A stretch of 64,000 nt of DNA from Polydactylus sextarius (taxonomy: Eukaryota; Chordata; Actinopteri; Polynemidae): contig CM028931.1 of the NCBI GenBank assembly GCA_016801845.1, positions 13,463,555-13,527,554 on the forward strand, written 5' to 3'. The position numbers and the translations under genes are program-made. Within the stretch, counting starts at the first letter, position 1. Every line of letters starts with the position of its first letter. Of this stretch, positions 27,301 to 39,300 are shown in pieces. The notes beneath the pieces are model-generated. The model was not told the DNA's origin and did no database searches. It worked only from the letters and a program-made list of their open reading frames with translations.

Positions 27301-30300
27301 TGCCCGACTTTCACATGTGCTTTTTAGCTTCTTTCTGGATTCCTTTTTATTTGCGCAGGCCGTGACTATCATTTTCCAGCGAGGTATTATCTGTCTTCCC
27401 TTAAGTGCTGGACATAATGTACCTTTGTGTCTGATGAGCATCTCAGCTCTGCTCTGATGTCCTCCTTTTCTTCTATTATATCATCTATTGCTTAGCCATA
27501 TGTGTGTGTGAGTGCGAGCGCGAGAGACTTAACTCTTTAGCCTCAGATGTGTGGAAGTCCTTGGATGAGGTCCTTTAAACGTTTCCCTCAGGACTACGAC
27601 AGATCGGGGTTATGTTCCCACCCTCCACTGCCCCCACACACATATACGCTGCCACTTTTTCTTTCTTTTTTTTTTTTTTTTTGTTTGCCTCCACGCAGCA
27701 GACCACATGCCGACTGCAGTCGCAGGTTCATACGGTGACTCTGCTATAGGTGAATCAATGAAACTGCTTTTTATACGTGGAAAGGATTGGAAGAAACAGA
27801 TATGAGTACTTAGCTGCACCAACACACACACACACACCCACCCCACATGCTGTCTAGCTGAGATAATCTCATCTCCATCTGCTTGCCATGGATCTGTAAT
27901 AGGCTGCTCCCGACTGCCTGCCTTCCCTTCCCTAAGTTAGACTGAATTGGCTTAAATTAATCAACATTATCATCTATCAACAGTAGAGATTGGCTAGACT
28001 GGACGGACAATCTAACTCCACAAATCCCTCCATTCTGCAGCCAGCGCAGGCTGTCGTCTACCGCATTTGTATATGTTTGTTCTGGCCTACTTTCTGTAAA
28101 GTCTAACGCCAGTGGCTGTCACTGCTCCCCCCCAACCCCCATGACTTGGATTTGCACCTGTGACCGCGCGTCCACGAGCTCCGTGTTTATGTCTATATAT
28201 GCGCATGCATGAACACTCCCATGCACAAATGTGTCAACTCATGTAGGTTTATCAACGCTCCGGCTACGTGCGTGTGCGTGTGTGTGTTATGTCTGTGTTA
28301 ATCACGTGACGCTGAGGTGTAGCGAGTCATGTGTGTAACGTGTATATTTGCGTGTGTGTGTGTTTTTTTTTTCCCCCCCTCAGGCACGACAGCAAGCTCA
28401 GATGAGACACCAGATGGCTGCCGACAGTAAGGGCGATTACTCGTCCTACCTGCAGAGGTACAACCAGGAGCAGAATGAACATTACTTCACAATAATCCCC
28501 AACATATTCCAGGTACATACAACCACACCGCTTCAGTCAGTGCGGTATTTGTTGTTTCCCACACATCACATGTTTGTATGGATTTAATTTCTTTGTGCAA
28601 ATGCAGCTCAAAGTGCTGACCTGATTGAAAAGGTGCATTCATGTGCGATCATCATTTGGCTCATGAATCCAGTACTGTTTTGTGGCCACCACCCACACTT
28701 CCCTCTGGGTCAGCAAACTAAAAATAAATCCTCGACGCGTGGGGAACCCTGAGGGTAACGAGCCATCATTACAAAAGAGCGCAGCTATTTTCTGCTTTGC
28801 GTTTTGACAGTTTATGCGCCAGGTTTTTCGACACGTTCGCGATCTTCGAGGTTTCGTTTCTGACAGAGTCAAACTTTAAAAAAAAAAAAAAAAGAAGTGC
28901 ATCAGAGATTTACCAGATGGTGTGTCACATCTTTGATACTCGGTATAAAAAAAAAAAAGAGTACAACTATCAAAGCACAACCTGCCCACATGTGAAGTTT
29001 AAAAAATATATATATTCCCTATTTTTCCAACAGAAACTTCAAGACATGGAGGAGAAAAGGATCGAGAGGATAGCTGTGTGCATGAAGACGTTTGCGGACG
29101 TGGACCGCCAGGTGCTGCCCATCGTGGGGAAGTGTTTAGACGGCATGACGAAAGCAGCGGAGTCCATCGAGCCCAAAACTGTGAGTAAACACGGCGAGAC
29201 GTACGCGCGCCGCTCATATTGCTCGCTCAGCCGGGCTGTCAGTCACAAACTGCATACGAACGATTAGGCTGTCACTTAAGCTACAAGTGCTGCCGCTGGG
29301 GTTCGTTCTCTCGGGGGCGGGGCACTTTGAAAATAAAATAAAAACAAGCCACCTGTGAACAGAACAATTCATTTTCCGCGCTGGCCTCCCCTTTATTGTA
29401 AGAAGATCAGTGAGCTATAAATACACGTCGTTTTTTCCCCCGTGAACTTTTTAAAACACTTTGTTATCTTAAAAAAAAACCCTCCACAGTTCCCCTTAAA
29501 GGGGCATTCCACTGATTTACAAATGAAGTCTTATTAACAATAAGACTTGTTTACTATGTGAAATCAGTTGCATAATAACTTTTTTTTTTTTTTTGGCACT
29601 GAAGGGAGATTTCCAAAGACTGACAAAAAAAAAACCAAAAACATCAGCGATGATATAATCAGGATTTTCTCAGATTTGGCTCGAGATTTGACATTTTTTT
29701 GAAGAAGCCCTTATTACCGACTTGAAAAAACATGGGCGTGCAGGCTAACGAAAGATGCTACTCGAGATGTATCGTGGCACGTGGATGATCCAAGGACACA
29801 CGCTAGTGACAAAAAGTCAGAATATTAGAAAAAGGATTTGTGTGTTTTGTGAAAAAGAATGAAAGTGCAGTACCCATTTTTTGGGGATTACCCCTGTAGT
29901 TTCAAATGACTTCATATGACAGCGGGTACACACTTAACCAGCTTCCTCTACGGTGCTTCCCCCCTTGATGCCTGTCAGTGAGATCATCTCAGAACACTTG
30001 AAACTAAGGAGTTTTAACTTGAGAGCTATGCATTAAATACAGGCTGTGTTGGCCTTCTTCTTGTGGACTTCTCACTGTTGCACACAGAGGAATACGCACA
30101 GGGCGGCGCTGTCAAGCACGCTTTGCTGCAGTCCATTAAATTTGAATGGATGGTTTGATATTTTTGGAGATACTGCTTATTCGCTTTCTGGCAGGGAGTT
30201 AGACGAGAAGATTAATACCATTCCCTGCAGTGTCAAGAGTTGATATGAAGCTACAGCCGGTTAGCTTAGCTTAGCATAAAGAGATGGAGGGGAAATCTTA

Positions 30301-33300
30301 TGCCAGATCGAAGCATCTACAGCCACCATCTTCAAATCTTGTATATTACCAAATAGAGGGAAATCAAATCACTAAACCTCCTGTTAACCAAAGCTCCCAG
30401 GAGCCTCTCTGTTTTCACTCTAGAAACTTCTATGAAGCTAATATGCAGTTGTTGGCTTCAGCTGGGTCCCATGGCTGATTATTTATGACTTGGATACAGA
30501 AAAAAAAAAACAACCATGATTCGCTTACGTTAAAGAGAAAATGAGCAGTGTGATATATTGAGATGTCACATGTTGGCTGGCAGCCATATGACAAAAAACA
30601 AGACTATCCCAAGGGACTGCACACACTGTATGTGTGTGTGTGCCTAGCTGTGTGCATGGCCCGACTCCAAGGAGATGACTCCAGCCTGTGACTGTCTGCT
30701 GCAGTAAACAACAGTGGGGAATAACATATCACATGCTCCCTTCTTCAGCTCGACTCTCTTCCTCTCTCTGTCCCAATGTATACAGTGCACAAACAGCATA
30801 TCTTTGACCTCCGATCCTAACTCCAAGCAGACCCTCTGGCCTTATCAGTACAGATAGGTCGATGCACACTGCACTAGATTAATGTGCTGCTTCCTGTGTC
30901 TGACGATCCTGGCTGTTTCCCCGACCTCAGTGTTTTGTCATAACTCCTGCCTGACAGATTTAGGTCTTTTCTTCTGCTTTCTTCTGTGGCCCACAAACTG
31001 AGTAACGACAGTCGCCCTCCCTCTCCTTTTTCACGACACACTCGTGAGCTGTTATCAGCCAGACACGACTCCAAACGACAAGAGTTACCGGGCTGCCATT
31101 GTTTTGCATCTTATCTCCAGACCTGCCGGTCAGTTGGGCAGTCTGAACAAACAGATTCCCCTTATAGAAGTCACAGGGTTTAAAACAGACATAAAAAACA
31201 TACAGAGAATTAGTGTCACTGATTAACTGTTAACTTCTGTCCCATACCAGGACTCGAAACAGGTGGTGGAGTCCTACAAGTCCGGGTTCGAGCCTCCGGG
31301 TGACGTGGAGTTTGAGGACTACGGCCAGGCCATGAAGAGAACGGCGTCCGAAACCAGCCTGTCCAACACCAGAGAGGGCAAAGAGAAGCCAGCCGGCAAG
31401 AGCAAGGGCAAACTGTGGCCTTTCATTAAGAACAAGAACAAGGTAACACAGGAATGCACGCGTAACAAAGAGTCACATTTATTGTCGAACGTACAGCGAA
31501 GGCTCAGCGGCTGTAGCCATTCTCGCTTTGCACACTCGGAGGTCACATTTGGGAGATTTATAGGGCGGGGTGGATTATTTTATGTCGGTTACGTCCTGTG
31601 ACAGTAACGTTAGATAAATATGTGTCTATTTGTAGTAAGTGGCACTGGTTTGTATTTCATTTAGTTTCATTTTTATGTAGATTTACATAGACTTTGGTTG
31701 ATTTCTGTTGAGCTCAAGAACTTTGTTGCACAGTTTTCTCTTAGTATTGCCATTTTTGTTGTTATTATTATTTGCCACCCGTTTCCTCTTCCCCGGCAAT
31801 CACCCTGACCCCCCCCCTTCCCCAACAATTTTTGGAGCCTCCCTTCTGTAACACACACTAATGCATTTTCTACTTTCAAACCTGTGGAACGGACTCATCT
31901 GGCAGATATTAACTCAATCTAAAGTAACAAGTCTCCCGTCACCGCCGACGGGTGATCAGGCTCCTTCAGTTTCCTGCTTCTGAACAGCAAAACTGACTCT
32001 GACTGTCTGATGGGCTGGTGGCACTGTTGGTATTGAATTAGATCAGAGGATGAGTGAGTAAATGGCTGTGTGTGTGCGTGTGTGTGCAACTAGAAAATGA
32101 AGGCTTGAAAGCAAGCGTGTGCCATGCTAGACGAGATACATTTAAAATGTTTTTTAAACTTATTGTATCCACTCCCGAAAAACACAAACGTATTCAGAAC
32201 GGTGTGTCTCTATCAGCTGTGTTTAATGTGTATAGGATTAACTGTTTATAGAAAGTGTTTGGGAGCACAGGCAGCCATATACAGAGGTATTTATACTGTG
32301 CACTCACACGCACCGGCATGCAAAAGCATCACAGAAACACACAAATAAAAAAAGAATAATAAAAATCAGCCACTGATACACTGATATTTCAGAATAAAAG
32401 CACCAGTGGTTTGTAGGGTTTTTCTCCGCCTCTCTGTTTGGTGACCAAGGGTTTCTGAATCACTTGCCCATGCATGCGCATTGTGCGGTTTCTTCGAAGC
32501 AGTCGCCGCTTCACTCCCTTAACTCCTAGAGCGCTCGGCCAACGATGCGCGTCCCACGTTTCGGGGGCGGCGGCGAGCAGTTTAGATTTCTCCGGCGATG
32601 ACCTCAGATTGAGCCGCCGATATCCTCGGGGATGTGGTGAATTTCTCGTCCTGGCTGGCATGCGACGAGATCGGGAAAATGGGGGGAAAAAAGAAAGAAT
32701 CTCTAAAACACAAAGCCTGCATGCGCTTTGACTGAAACCCTTTGCTCTTTGCTTTGTTGCGGCCGCTTGCTTTAACACATTTTACGCTTCCTTCTCACTC
32801 TGGTTGTTTTTTATTTTATTTTATTTTATTTTATTTTTAAGTGTTTTTACGTTTTATGTGTTTGACATTTTGTTTCTTACAACATAACTACTGATACACT
32901 AGGTTCAACGTTTCCTTGGTTGTCTTTTACGTTCTGTTTGGGTTTTCTGTTGTGTGTTTATTTTTTAATATTTGTAGGAGGCTTATTTATTTCGTTTTGT
33001 GTTCCCTCCTTTTCCTCTTTTCGTTGGATTCTCGTCCCCTTCTTCTTCTTCTTCTACTTCTTCTTCTTCCATGTTTTTCCTCCTCCTCCTCCTCCTCTCC
33101 GTCACGGCTCCCTCTCTTACTGGTAGCTTATGTCCCTGTTAACGTCCCCCCACCAGCCCCCACCTGCCCCCCCAGCCTCATCCCCGCCCTCACCCTCTGC
33201 TGTTCCCAACGACCCCCAGTCTCCCAAGCAGCAAAAGGAGCCCCTCTCCCACCGCCTCAACGACTTCATGACCTCCAAACCCAAAATGCACTGCCTCCGG

Positions 33301-36300
33301 AGCCTGAGGCGAGGGGTAAGTGTGTGTGCGTCCAGCGAGCTTCGTGCACGTGTTTGTGTGTCCGTACACCTGTGTGAGCCCCGGGCTCTGTACCTGCTAC
33401 ACTGTATGGGTGAAGTCACACAATCAGCTGCAATTTGACATTCAAATCGGACGCCGTCACTACAAACAACTAAAACGTTACAACAGGCCTCTCACCTTCA
33501 CCCATACAGTGCTCAGGCTTTGTGCTTCTCTAGCATGCTTTTGTAGCGCCTAACTGTGAATCCATGGTACATGTCTGACTCACCAGCAGTCTCTCCATCT
33601 TGTCCCTTCATTCCTCATATTAACTGTGCTCATAATGACACCCCCCACCCCCTTTCCCCTTTCCTGTCCTGACAGAAATTAGCGAGATGCCCGAGCAGTC
33701 TGGCAGTAGCATGGAGACTGCGGCTGCGAACTTACTCTGCAGTCTGTGGCGGAGGCAGATTTTGTCTTTGTTTGGGTTTTTTTTTTTTTTTTTTCATTAA
33801 GAAGAAGATTAAATATCTCGATCTGAGTCCAGTGGAGGGTTGTGGATGTGGCTGCAGGCCGACACAGTCACCTCTGAGTGGAGGGAGAAAGGCCCCGAGA
33901 ATAATTTTAGAAGGTTCCCTGGGGGGAGGTTTCAACAGCACCGGTTCAGGGTCCTGGTTGGTGTCATCACCGGTTCCCGTTCGCCGGGCTGGGTCAGGTC
34001 GTAGCACGCTTTCCAGCTAAGCACTCCACCCCAGCAGCTCTCCCTGACCTCAGGAACGGGCGGTAACCCACGTGTTCCTTCCGGTCCCCCACGAATACAG
34101 TTTGTGTTTACGTTCGTATTCTGAAAGGGTAGCAGTTACTCAAAGTAATAACACCGGCTTGAATTGGTGCTAACATGACGTCTGAAAAAAAAAGGCCACA
34201 AGAACAATATGGCACTTCGGCTCAGCGTGTAAGCGTATTGTAGAGGAAATGATTGAAGGTCAGCAGGAAAGGGGGAAGTGTGTATTTTTTCTAGCACCAG
34301 ACAGATCTAGCAGGAAGTGCTCGTTTCTCAAAGCGGAAGTGCTGCAACAACTCTCGAAAAGAGCGATTAAAAAACAAAAACAAAACAAAAAAGGCTCAAT
34401 CAGATGCATTGTTTTAAACTGTGCATAGATTAAAACGATTACAGGCTGACCTTGCTTTAACATTTCACATCAAAAGTGCAAGGCTGAATGATGTTTCTGA
34501 GGCCGTGAAAGGTTAGAAACTATGTCAGAGTAGAAGCCCTTTGAAGAATCAAAGACACAGTTCTCCTCTTCATGTCTCATAACAATACATCGAATTAATT
34601 CGTGCTCCTTTGTATGTGTCATGACAGGTCATGTTTTTCATGTATATAGATGTTGTTTGGTTGAGAGGAGATTCATCAGAATTTTTTGGCATAAAACTCC
34701 TATATATGATAGTAAATTAGTGTAAAAGGCGACACAGTATATATAGTTATATATAGTTAATCCAGTAAAACGACAACAGGTCTTTCGGGGACTTTGCAGC
34801 CTCACAGGATGACACAGTTTGGGCTGATGCCTCTGGACTGAAGCTCAGCTCCATGTTACGTTATCACCAGTATGATCTTATATCAAGAGCATATGTGCTG
34901 GTCTGGAAAAGTCTTAATCTTAGTCTTAATGTTGATAGTGTTTGTATTTTATTCTTTCTGTTCCTCATATTAAGTCCAGGGTGCATTGATTTAAATATTT
35001 TATCAATAAAAATAGTCATAAAATGCCGAAAAATCTAAAATGAGGAGAAATATCTCTCGTCTTGACATTCATACTTTCCTACTTAATATAACATTGTTAT
35101 GAAATAAGTATCAAATTGACTTTTACGCGGCCGTTACAAGGTTTTTAAACCATCCTAAACTTAACTTATTGTTCCCTGCAGAAACCCAGTGTAAAGATAT
35201 AAATAAAACCTCCTGTGAGTGAGTTTCTGTAGCTGCAGGTTAGTAAAAGAAAATAGAAATGTAAACCCTATTCCGGCTCCTGCAAAGAGAACATATTATC
35301 ACATTAGGGATTAGAGTAGTTTTACCAGTGGAGATGGGGTGTCGCGTCTCTCTGCACAGTGGCAGGATGTCTACCGCTGCAGGAGAGTGTTTGTGTGTTG
35401 CATATTAGTTGTGTAATCCATCCACAGTCACCGTTGCGCGTATGTATGTGTTTTGTTTGACAATGTGGGGTTAAAAAAAAAAAAAAAAAAAAAAAGAGAG
35501 AGAGAGAAAGAGGTGCGCGTGTGTGTGTTTGTTTGTTTTGGGAGTCAACATATCGTGCATTATAAGAGCTTTAAGACAAGTCAGTGCCGTTTCCATGTTC
35601 TCACTGACAACGCTGTATTCTCTCTGACGACCACCACAGCAGCAATCCCCGCGCTCGCTCATTTGTCACAAAGAGCTTATGAAGAGGACTCTGGGCCGAC
35701 CCACATATGCTTTCGAAGCCAGGCAATATGTTGTAAGTGTGTGTGATGGGCGTCAGTGAGTACCAGCGATGTGCGTGTGTGTGTGTGTGTGTGCAGGTTT
35801 GGATGAAAGTACGAATGAACGCTGGATGTGTGTGATTAGTAAAAGCCACGTAAACACAGGCGGCAGCCTCATTAATTAGACGCCGTTTGTGTGTGACGCA
35901 CTCGGTGATTCTCCGTCACAGTTAACGAGGGACATTTTCCTCATTAAAATGAGGCTACGGCCTGCGTCTGGCTCACTTACTGATCACGTGGCCCTGACGC
36001 GTGCAGAATCAGGACGAATGATCGGAGGAGATGACGACTTCATCCCACATCACATGTATCAGCTTGAGGTTCCTTGTTGCTTCGCTGTGTCCCGCAGCTG
36101 TTTCAGGGCCCCTCCCACCCCCGCTCCTCTTCCTCACGAGCAACTACAAGGGGTCAATTCACAAAGTGTCACAAGCACCAGTGGATGCGGGAGAATTACG
36201 GGCGGTGAGGATGCTACTCATCCCACCCAGCAATTATCCCTCTTCACCGATTAAATACCACCGTCAAGTGGATGATGTAACATTAGGCGAGGTGTTGGTC

Positions 36301-39300
36301 ACACTTTGGATCTGGGTTCAGCATACGATACCCAGAATTCACCCCTGCAGGGCTTTCTTTGTGCTATTTTGCCATACAGCAACGGTGTTATCTGTCTGTG
36401 AAGTACCATTATATACCTGTATATCTGTCCGTCTGGGTGGTTGAAAAGAGCTCAGGTAGAATAAATCACTTTTTATGATGCAGTTTACTCCTACGTTACC
36501 GTTAACTGCGGCTTTGAAGTAATTGCACGACTTGACCACATGTTTGCTCAGGGCAGGAATAGCCAATCAGAGACGAGGATGTATCCAACATCTGCCAAAT
36601 CGTCTCATTTTACCCCGTGGGTGTAGTATTTCTGTGATTGAGATGGAAACAAAAGATACAGATGTAGATGATGATGACAGATGAGATATGTAACTAAGCA
36701 CATTCATGGACAGTGACTGCGAGTGGTAGTTTAGAGAAATAAAACACCCTGTTAAATGCAAAATGACTGGATTTAAGTTCAAAATTCAACTTTACTGGTA
36801 AATATTTAGTCTGATTTTCACATATGCTCAGACTGATTGGAGAATAGTCTCCCCATAGAAACAGAAACAAAGAACCTTTACTACCAATATGAGTATGCTT
36901 ATAATGTGGGTGGGGACAAAGCGTCATAGTAAAGAAAGACCACAACAGGCCTTTCTGAGTGAACGTCTTGATAAGTGGGTTAAAGTGAGTGGAGCTCAGT
37001 GCACCAGCCCCGTGAGCCTCACCTCTAACAGGATTACAAGTCACCTGGTCCAGCTACAACCAGCCAATGGCCGCGCACCCGCTCTGGTCTTTTGTATTCA
37101 AAACGTAATCACGTCCTTCGAAGGATCCCTTGATATAAACGCTTTTATAACTATTTGCTTTGTTCCTTCTAAAAAAGGAAAAAAAAAAATGACTTTGCCT
37201 TTAATTTATTTTACAACAGCTCTCATTTGTGTTTTACCTTCATTCAGCTGCTTTCATTTGAAGCTTTTTCTGTTATTATTAGTCGTGAACATGTAGTATT
37301 TTTTTTTTTTTTTTTTTTTTTTTATTATCAACAAGTGAGTTTTGATGTGGTTTTTTTTGGAAAGCTTCTCTGTGCACAGTTATCTGCCTCCCCCATGTCT
37401 ACACAATGGATCTGCTTATTGTGATACATGCTTTTGGCGCCCTCTGCTGTCACACGTGTGTCATTGTAAACGGCAGCATGGCCGAGAGATCAAGAAGTAG
37501 TCGCCAGTCGCCACTCCCTCTACTTCTTCCTCTACATTTATTTTCATCCGTCTTCATCTTAATCGTTTTTTCATTCTTTACTCCATGCTTGTGCAGTGGG
37601 TTGGTCCTCTTTTGGTCTTTTTTTTTTTTTTTTTTTTTTCTTCATTTTGCCAACTTATTTCTCATTTCACTTTAATCCATCACATTCGAAATTGTTAAAC
37701 TTCATCACATTAGAAAAGAGTGGGTGCTCCGTTGCTGAAATTACTGCTGAAACGACACTGGAGCATAAATACCCTCTTTTAGTAAAATGGTGAAGTTTGG
37801 CAAAGCAAATCATTAGAATAAAACACACGTCAACAGTTTTTTTTGTTTGTTTGTTTGTTTGAAGGAAAATGAAACAAAATGGCTGCAATGTTCTTCTGAT
37901 GTTGACTTTTGTCTGTTGTTTCTTTCTCTCTCCTCCTGCTCCTCGCCATTTCTATCCCCGCCCTCTCCTGCTCCTCCCTTCTCCCCTCCATGAAGCTTTC
38001 TCTCAAGCTGGTAAGCATGACCGTATAACCGCACCACCGTAGCGGCATGACCATAGCACGCATGTCACGTCCTCCCAGTAACACACTGTTAATAACGTTC
38101 TGTACGCCCGTTATGTTTTTGTTTGGAATTTGGAGATAATCATTTTTGCTGTGACACAACGATGGAACTCCTCCCAAACACTCATGTCGTTGTCTCATTT
38201 TATGTGTTTTTTTTTTTTAAATTTATGTTGTGGTTTTGTTCTCGTCGTCGTCTCTCCCAAAAAACCGTGTCTGTGGTCTCTGTGGTGCAGATCACACTCA
38301 ATTCCCACGTCCGGAATCTCATTGAGGTGATCAGATTTACTCTATGTTCTACCTGTCTGTCTTGTAGCCTTGTCTGGTAGTCCCTCTTTGTTCTCTGCAA
38401 TTTGTGTGTCCCTCGTAACAAAATACTAATCCGATCATAAGCAGTAGTTTCCGACTCACGTCCTCACACTGCATGCCACCTTCATTTGATTCATATAGTT
38501 GAGTGCTATTCCTTAAAACTGATGCGAGACAGACGTTGACCTCCTGTTTTCAGACCGACAGAGAATGTAAGTATCAAAATATTTGACGTTTTGGGAGATA
38601 AGCGTTTTGGGCAACACAAGGAAATTGATACCACACATGGCTATACAATAAATATGAAGCTGCAGGCAGAAAACAGTTAGCTTAGCTTAGCGTAAAGACT
38701 CCAGACTGCTTGAAAGTAGCTGGTCACCTTGTATAAATGAACGTGTTTAGCATATATATATAAAAACGAGGTCGTCTGACAAGCAGGAAATAGCCACGCT
38801 AGCTAATCCCCCCACCTTTTGTTTTCAGTGTATACGCTAAGCTAAGCTAACCACCAGCTTCATAGTTACAGTTCAGAGCTCGTTTCCCAAAATGTTGAAG
38901 GAAACTGACATCATATGAAAATCAGTGGTTTGACATTTTCAGAATAACAAATTAGTAAAATTCTCTTTCTTCCTCAATTCGCCACACTTCAAAAAAAAAA
39001 AAAGATGAAAGACTGAATGTCTGTAAATAGTCTTATAGAGTCAAATTATATATTTTTTTTAGCTGTTAGCGAATCATAGAGTGTAAACACTAACACTGGG
39101 GAAAAAAAAAAAAAAAGCATGTCTCTGCATGATGACTGACAGATCTTTGTTGTTGTTGCATGCCCGGTAAAATGTTGCACGCTGACACAGGGGAAAATAA
39201 AGAAAAAAAGACGAGGGTAAGGTTGCCGTGGTAACCCGGCTCGACCTGGTTCTGTGTCCGCCGCATCCTGAACCCTCACGACCGGCCCCTAGTCACATCC

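Larger units (their letters stand above)
31443..33126 (+). other. fnbp1 intron 9
   Basis: 1.7 kb. Contains a TTTTA pentanucleotide repeat (32808-32838) and a CTT/CCT pyrimidine tract (33040-33100) just before the exon 10 acceptor. The two overlapping open frames near 32390-32780 show no domain. Confidence 0.8.
33316..37995 (+). other. fnbp1 intron 10
   Basis: 4.7 kb between the proline-rich exon and the microexon. Poly-T near 33780, 37300 and 37620, poly-A near 35473, GT repeat near 35775. The final 90 bp are rich in TCC/TGC triplets. A minus-orientation CTCF-like motif lies at 37436-37453. No further exon recognised. Confidence 0.75.
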
